Part shown: piece after piece, positions 4,387 through 7,265 of the stretch
Layout of the letters: every line of letters begins with the position of its first letter
How positions within the stretch are numbered: position 1 is the stretch's first letter
Origin: JBBRMG01 sp038230955
GTDB taxonomy: Bacteria > Patescibacteriota > Doudnabacteria > UBA920
Direction of reading: 5' to 3'
Assembly (NCBI GenBank): GCA_038230955.1
Contig: JBBRMG010000033.1
Location: 1 to 7,265 of the forward strand
Length of the DNA stretch: 7,265 nucleotides
Notes under the pieces: model-generated
What the model saw: only the letters and a program-made list of their open reading frames with translations
The model's database searches: none
What the model was told of the DNA's origin: nothing
Made by a program: the position numbers and the translations under genes

Positions 4387-6063
4387 ATGATCCCATCGAT
4401 TTTACTATTTTTGGACTTCGGGTTATTAGGAATTGTGTTTTTTGTTTACTTCCGGCGAACCTTGCGAGAACGAAACAAGTTACAAGGACAAGCGGAGCAG
4501 TCCGTTCAGCTTCAGCAACAAGTTTATCAAATTCAAGTATTGCAGGAAATTGGCGAGCGCATTGGGTATTCTTTGGACACCAATAAGATTGTGGAAATCA
4601 TCACAAGCAGTATTGGCACATTGCTTGACTACGACACAGTAACTTATCTCCTGTTTGCCGATCCAGAATCAATGATTTTCAAATGCCATGTCCATAATTC
4701 TGTACCACATCGATTCATTGATGAGGTGAAAAACCAAATGCTTCAATCCATTAGTGCAATCTGTGGTCAAGAAGTAAACTTGGCTAATGCGGATGAACGC
4801 ATTACTGGGACTATTTTAGACGACCACTTAAACAGCAGACCTGAGTCGTATGTGAATGTCCCTATTATTATTTCCGATCAGTTGTTGGGAATAATTAATG
4901 TAGCGTCGAGTAAAAAATATTTATACGGTAATAGCCAAGCCCAAGTGCTGTACAGCATTACTAATCAGGCGGCGACTGCCGTAACAAAGTTGGAAAGCGT
5001 TTTGGAAAATGAAAAAGGACGATTAGCTTCGACTTTGTATTCCATGACCGACGGAGTATTCATGGTAGATTTGCATAATCAATTGCAAGTCTATAACCCA
5101 GCGGTGGTCGACTTGCTGCAACTGCGCGTAGTCAGAGGTAAAGATATTACCATGTTCGATATCATCAATGCTCTAGCTGGTAAAGTTGACTTGCGTACCA
5201 AAATTGAAGAAGCCGTGGAAAAACATATGCCCATTGTGATATCTGAGGTTTACTTAAGGGACCAAGCACTGGAGTTAACAATTACACCGGTGCGCGATCA
5301 GCAAGGAGAAAAACGAGGGGTGTCTGTAGTGTTGCATGACATCACTTCGGAAAAAGCTTTAGAAAAATTGCGCCAGGAGTTTACGGCTATGATGGTGCAT
5401 GAACTACGCGCTCCGTTAACAGCAGTGAGGTGGTCTAGTGATGCATTGTTAAAAACTTTGGCAGACGTGAAAGCAAAACCCGATAACGCCAAGCTCAAAG
5501 AAAGTATGGCTAACATTAGCACAGCTACTATTAACATGTTGGAACTGGTCAATGACTTGTTGGACGTGGCTAAAATTGAGGCCGGTAAGTTTGAGCTGAA
5601 TGAGCAGGACTATAACTTAGTTGAAATTGTGACTGATCAGGTGAAAATATTTGAGGCCCAAGTGGCTCAAAAGCATCTAACGCTGGCTCTGATTGCACCG
5701 CCAAATTGCCGCGTAAAATGCGATAAAGTTCGCATTTCGCAAGTAATGGACAACTTACTCAGTAATGCGATAAAATATACAGATAGTGGTAGTATTGAAG
5801 TTAACGTTAGTATCGAGGCTCAATCTAACCGAGCTGTGGTCGCTATTAAAGACACCGGTGTGGGCGTTACTCGAGAAGACCTGAATCAGCTATTTTCCAA
5901 ATTCAAACAGCTATCTTCCAGTGACCGCAGTCGGAAGGGCACAGGGCTAGGACTAGTCGTTAGCAAAGGGATTATGGAAGCGCATGGTGGCCGTGTTTGG
6001 GCCGAGAGCGCTGGCGAGAATTTGGGCAGCACATTTTATTTTAGCCTACCTTTAGAAAAATAA
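4387..6063 (+). CDS. Membrane-anchored GAF-PAS sensor histidine kinase
   Basis: Sensor kinase of 558 residues. One N-terminal membrane segment (about 3-22) is followed by RR and a short glutamine-rich coiled coil (30-50), so the rest should be cytoplasmic with no outside sensor domain. A GAF-like domain spans about 58-205 and a PAS domain about 212-322 (DGVFMVDLHNQLQVYNPAVV ... VVLHDIT). The HisKA dimerisation domain carries the phospho-accepting His338 in MVHELRAPL. The HATPase domain has the N box (N456 and N460), the G1 box DTGVGV (D489), the F box LFSKFKQL and the G2 box GTGLGLVVSKG from G518. All residues for ATP binding and autophosphorylation are present. Ala342 stands where the ExxT/N phosphatase motif usually has Thr or Asn, so phosphatase activity may be low. 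The likely partner is the receiver protein encoded 22 nt downstream. The signal is unknown; GAF and PAS suggest an internal ligand or redox cue. Confidence 0.95.
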   Translation: MIPSILLFLDFGLLGIVFFVYFRRTLRERNKLQGQAEQSVQLQQQVYQIQVLQEIGERIGYSLDTNKIVEIITSSIGTLLDYDTVTYLLFADPESMIFKCHVHNSVPHRFIDEVKNQMLQSISAICGQEVNLANADERITGTILDDHLNSRPESYVNVPIIISDQLLGIINVASSKKYLYGNSQAQVLYSITNQAATAVTKLESVLENEKGRLASTLYSMTDGVFMVDLHNQLQVYNPAVVDLLQLRVVRGKDITMFDIINALAGKVDLRTKIEEAVEKHMPIVISEVYLRDQALELTITPVRDQQGEKRGVSVVLHDITSEKALEKLRQEFTAMMVHELRAPLTAVRWSSDALLKTLADVKAKPDNAKLKESMANISTATINMLELVNDLLDVAKIEAGKFELNEQDYNLVEIVTDQVKIFEAQVAQKHLTLALIAPPNCRVKCDKVRISQVMDNLLSNAIKYTDSGSIEVNVSIEAQSNRAVVAIKDTGVGVTREDLNQLFSKFKQLSSSDRSRKGTGLGLVVSKGIMEAHGGRVWAESAGENLGSTFYFSLPLEK

Positions 6064-6085
6064 TTGAGATATTAAGAGAAACAAT

Positions 6086-6469
6086 ATGCCAAAAATAATT
6101 TTAGCCGAAGATGACCAGCTAATTTCCGCTAGCTTGGTATCAGCTTTCACCGATGCCGGGTTTGAAGCTCATCCCGCTTATGATGGGGAGCAAGCCTTAG
6201 CGATTGCCAAAGAGATACACCCAGATGTCATGGTGCTCGACATTATGATGCCAAAGCTCGACGGCATTAGTACACTGTGGGAATTGAAAGCGAGTCCAGA
6301 GTTGGCTACTATTCCAGTATTGATGCTGACAAACATGAGTGATGCAGATACCATCAGTAAAATTATGGAAGCTGGTTGCACAGATTATTTACTAAAGAGT
6401 GATCAGTCCATTGATCAAGTCGTGACCAAGGTCAAAGAAGTAATGGAGCGGGGCAAGCGACCAGTCTAG
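6086..6469 (+). CDS. Single-domain response regulator (receiver only)
   Basis: A 127-residue CheY-like receiver with no output domain. The acidic pocket is AEDD (E8, D9, D10), the phosphorylated Asp is D52 in VMVLDIMMP, the switch Thr is T82 in LMLTN, and the invariant Lys is K104 in DYLLKSD. The aromatic switch residue is Y101. All conserved catalytic positions are present. It starts 22 nt after the kinase stop behind only a weak purine stretch (AAGAGAAA). It should take phosphate from the upstream kinase. With no DNA-binding domain it must act by protein-protein contact, as a phosphate sink, or in a relay to a protein encoded elsewhere. Its stop TAG shares its last base with the GTG start of the next gene. 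Confidence 0.95.
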   Translation: MPKIILAEDDQLISASLVSAFTDAGFEAHPAYDGEQALAIAKEIHPDVMVLDIMMPKLDGISTLWELKASPELATIPVLMLTNMSDADTISKIMEAGCTDYLLKSDQSIDQVVTKVKEVMERGKRPV

Positions 6470-6951
6470 TGGCGAGTACAAAGAAATGGTTAGGAGTGAT
6501 GGCTCATAATATCAGATCCCTACATAATGTAGGGTCTGTTTTTCGTACGGCTGATGCGTTGGGCGTGAGCAAAATATTCTTGACAGGGTATACCGGAATT
6601 CCGCCTGACCCGAGGCTGGCTAAAGTTGCTTTGGGAGCGGAACAGTTTGTACCTTGGGAAAGCAATAAGTCTGGGGTGCGGATGATTAAGAAACTACTGA
6701 CTGAAATTCCCAACGTGACGATTGTGGCGCTGGAAAATAATGTTAAATCACCACAAAAGACAATTAGGTTGGCAAGTTATAAACCGAAGTTTCCGTTGGT
6801 TATCATAGTAGGTGAGGAGACACAAGGCATCCCCAAAAATGTTCTTGCCCTAGTCGATCACATTGTGGAGATACCAATGCAGGGCCAAAAAGAAAGTTTG
6901 AATGTCTCTGTGGCCTTTGGGATTGCGGCCTATGCTTTATTGAAGGGCTAA
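6469..6951 (+). CDS. SpoU/TrmH-family RNA 2'-O-methyltransferase
   Basis: A 160-residue SPOUT methyltransferase that should transfer a methyl group from S-adenosylmethionine to a ribose 2'-OH in tRNA or rRNA. All three motifs are visible. Motif 1 is NIRSLHNVGSVFRTADA, with N20 and the catalytic Arg R26. Motif 2 is VIIVGEETQGIP, part of the cofactor knot. Motif 3 is IPMQGQKESLNVSVAFGI. It has only the catalytic domain, about the size of TrmL, but ESLNVSVA is closer to TrmH/RlmB proteins, which usually carry extra substrate-binding parts. The target RNA therefore cannot be named. GTG 6469 is chosen because the first beta strand (WLGVMAHN) is needed; the ATG at 6499 would cut it. The gene overlaps the response regulator by one base (TAGTG), implying coupled translation, and GGAG lies about 20 nt upstream. 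Confidence 0.92.
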   Translation: MASTKKWLGVMAHNIRSLHNVGSVFRTADALGVSKIFLTGYTGIPPDPRLAKVALGAEQFVPWESNKSGVRMIKKLLTEIPNVTIVALENNVKSPQKTIRLASYKPKFPLVIIVGEETQGIPKNVLALVDHIVEIPMQGQKESLNVSVAFGIAAYALLKG

Positions 6952-6975
6952 AACCTCATACTCTAGCCAAAACAT

Positions 6976-7004
6976 TTGCCAAATAACCCCTGGCTCCGTA
7001 TAAT
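6976..7004 (+). promoter_or_regulatory. Strong promoter giving a probably leaderless mRNA
   Basis: The -35 box TTGCCA (6976-6981), a 17-bp spacer and a perfect -10 box TATAAT (6999-7004) precede ATG 7013. The expected transcription start is about 7011, so the mRNA would carry 0-2 bases before the start codon. The -35 box lies in the short palindrome ATTTGCCAAAT (6974-6984), a possible operator. Confidence 0.75.
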
Positions 7005-7012
7005 AAATACAA

Positions 7013-7265
7013 ATGGAACAAGATATAGAAAATGAGTCTCAAGATATTCCTTTGAAATCGCATAAGCGATTCAGGGCGCTTCTCCCGTATGTGTGTTTTA
7101 TTATTCTACTGTTCTTAGGGGTTGGCTACAGCATGTATCGTTCACAACAGCATGAAAAGCGTTTGAACCAGCAGCTGTCTGCTCTAAGCCAGAAAGTGGA
7201 AGAGGTGAGCAATACACCTGGGGTAAAGCCAACAGTAGACCCAAATAAGGTTTATGATCTAAAAC
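7013..7265 (+). CDS. Single-pass membrane protein, N-terminal 84 residues (possibly DsbA-type; 3' end outside window)
   Basis: The frame is open from ATG 7013 to the end of the window. Residues 1-22 are charged and cytoplasmic (MEQDIENESQDIPLKSHKRF). Residues 23-43 are a membrane span (LLPYVCFIILLFLGVGYSMY). A short coiled coil follows (QQHEKRLNQQLSALSQKVEE), then the linker NTPGVKPTVDPNKVYDLK. The topology is inside-to-outside with a large external part still to come. The linker resembles the stretch just before the thioredoxin fold in membrane-anchored DsbA-family oxidoreductases (PxVDPNKVYD...). The CxxC active site, if present, lies beyond the window, so this is a guess from a short match. 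There is no Shine-Dalgarno sequence; the promoter sits directly against the start codon. Transcription is independent of the kinase operon. Confidence 0.75.
   Translation, partial: MEQDIENESQDIPLKSHKRFRALLPYVCFIILLFLGVGYSMYRSQQHEKRLNQQLSALSQKVEEVSNTPGVKPTVDPNKVYDLK

Noticed and set aside
6946..6968. GGCTA/TAGCC inverted repeat as a terminator for the methyltransferase operon
   Set aside because: The stem is only 5 bp with a 13-nt loop and is followed by AAAA, not T. No convincing terminator is visible between 6952 and 7012.
1..7265. Possible use of genetic code 25 (TGA read as Gly), suggested by nine stop codons that are all TAA or TAG
   Set aside because: None of the full-length genes has an in-frame TGA across about 2,500 codons. 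A reassigned TGA would be common. The bias is a modest stop-codon preference in a small sample.
1..7265. CRISPR arrays, tRNA or rRNA genes, tandem repeats, riboswitches
   Set aside because: No regularly spaced direct repeats, no cloverleaf with a CCA or TTC-arm pattern, and no long structured leader were seen on either strand by eye. A covariance-model scan would be needed to exclude small RNAs fully.

Overview
This window looks like a bacterial chromosome segment, probably from a Patescibacteria/CPR-type genome and perhaps Saccharibacteria-like. That placement is an inference from the compact layout, the HTH-MurA fusion and the small unfamiliar membrane proteins; no marker gene in the window settles it. 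The standard genetic code fits: about 2,500 codons are read without an in-frame TGA. All nine visible stop codons are TAA or TAG.

Layout. Positions 1-140 are the right end of an IS30-family insertion sequence (transposase C-terminus and terminal repeat). A Y-family DNA polymerase gene (dinB, 204-1526) follows with its own promoter and a terminator at 1532-1560. The terminator's T-run merges into the promoter of the next gene (1611-3149), which encodes an XRE-type helix-turn-helix fused to a MurA-like enolpyruvyl transferase. A perfect 20-bp palindrome covers the -10 box of that promoter, suggesting the fusion represses its own transcription. Positions 3150-3245 hold two hairpins between convergent genes.

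On the minus strand a two-gene unit (55-aa and 161-aa proteins, 3926 down to 3246) encodes two unrecognised membrane or exported proteins. The 55-aa gene is newly recognised here by reading the sequence. Its promoter lies back to back with the promoter of a plus-strand four-gene unit (4060-6951): an unrecognised 108-aa protein, a GAF-PAS histidine kinase, a receiver-only response regulator and a SpoU/TrmH-type RNA 2'-O-methyltransferase. These genes are separated by 0 nt, 22 nt and a 1-nt overlap. The window ends in the start of a single-pass membrane protein (7013 onward), perhaps a DsbA-type thioredoxin-fold protein, read from a near-consensus promoter placed so close that the mRNA should be leaderless.

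The four promoters with a recognisable -35 all have a TTG-type -35 and a 17-bp spacer, and each has a palindrome on or beside it. The best candidate for a little-described system is the self-regulating HTH-MurA fusion. Its MurA domain keeps the PEP and catalytic residues but has lost several UDP-GlcNAc-contacting residues, so it may be a ligand-sensing regulator or an enzyme with a changed substrate. No tRNA, rRNA or CRISPR array was seen.
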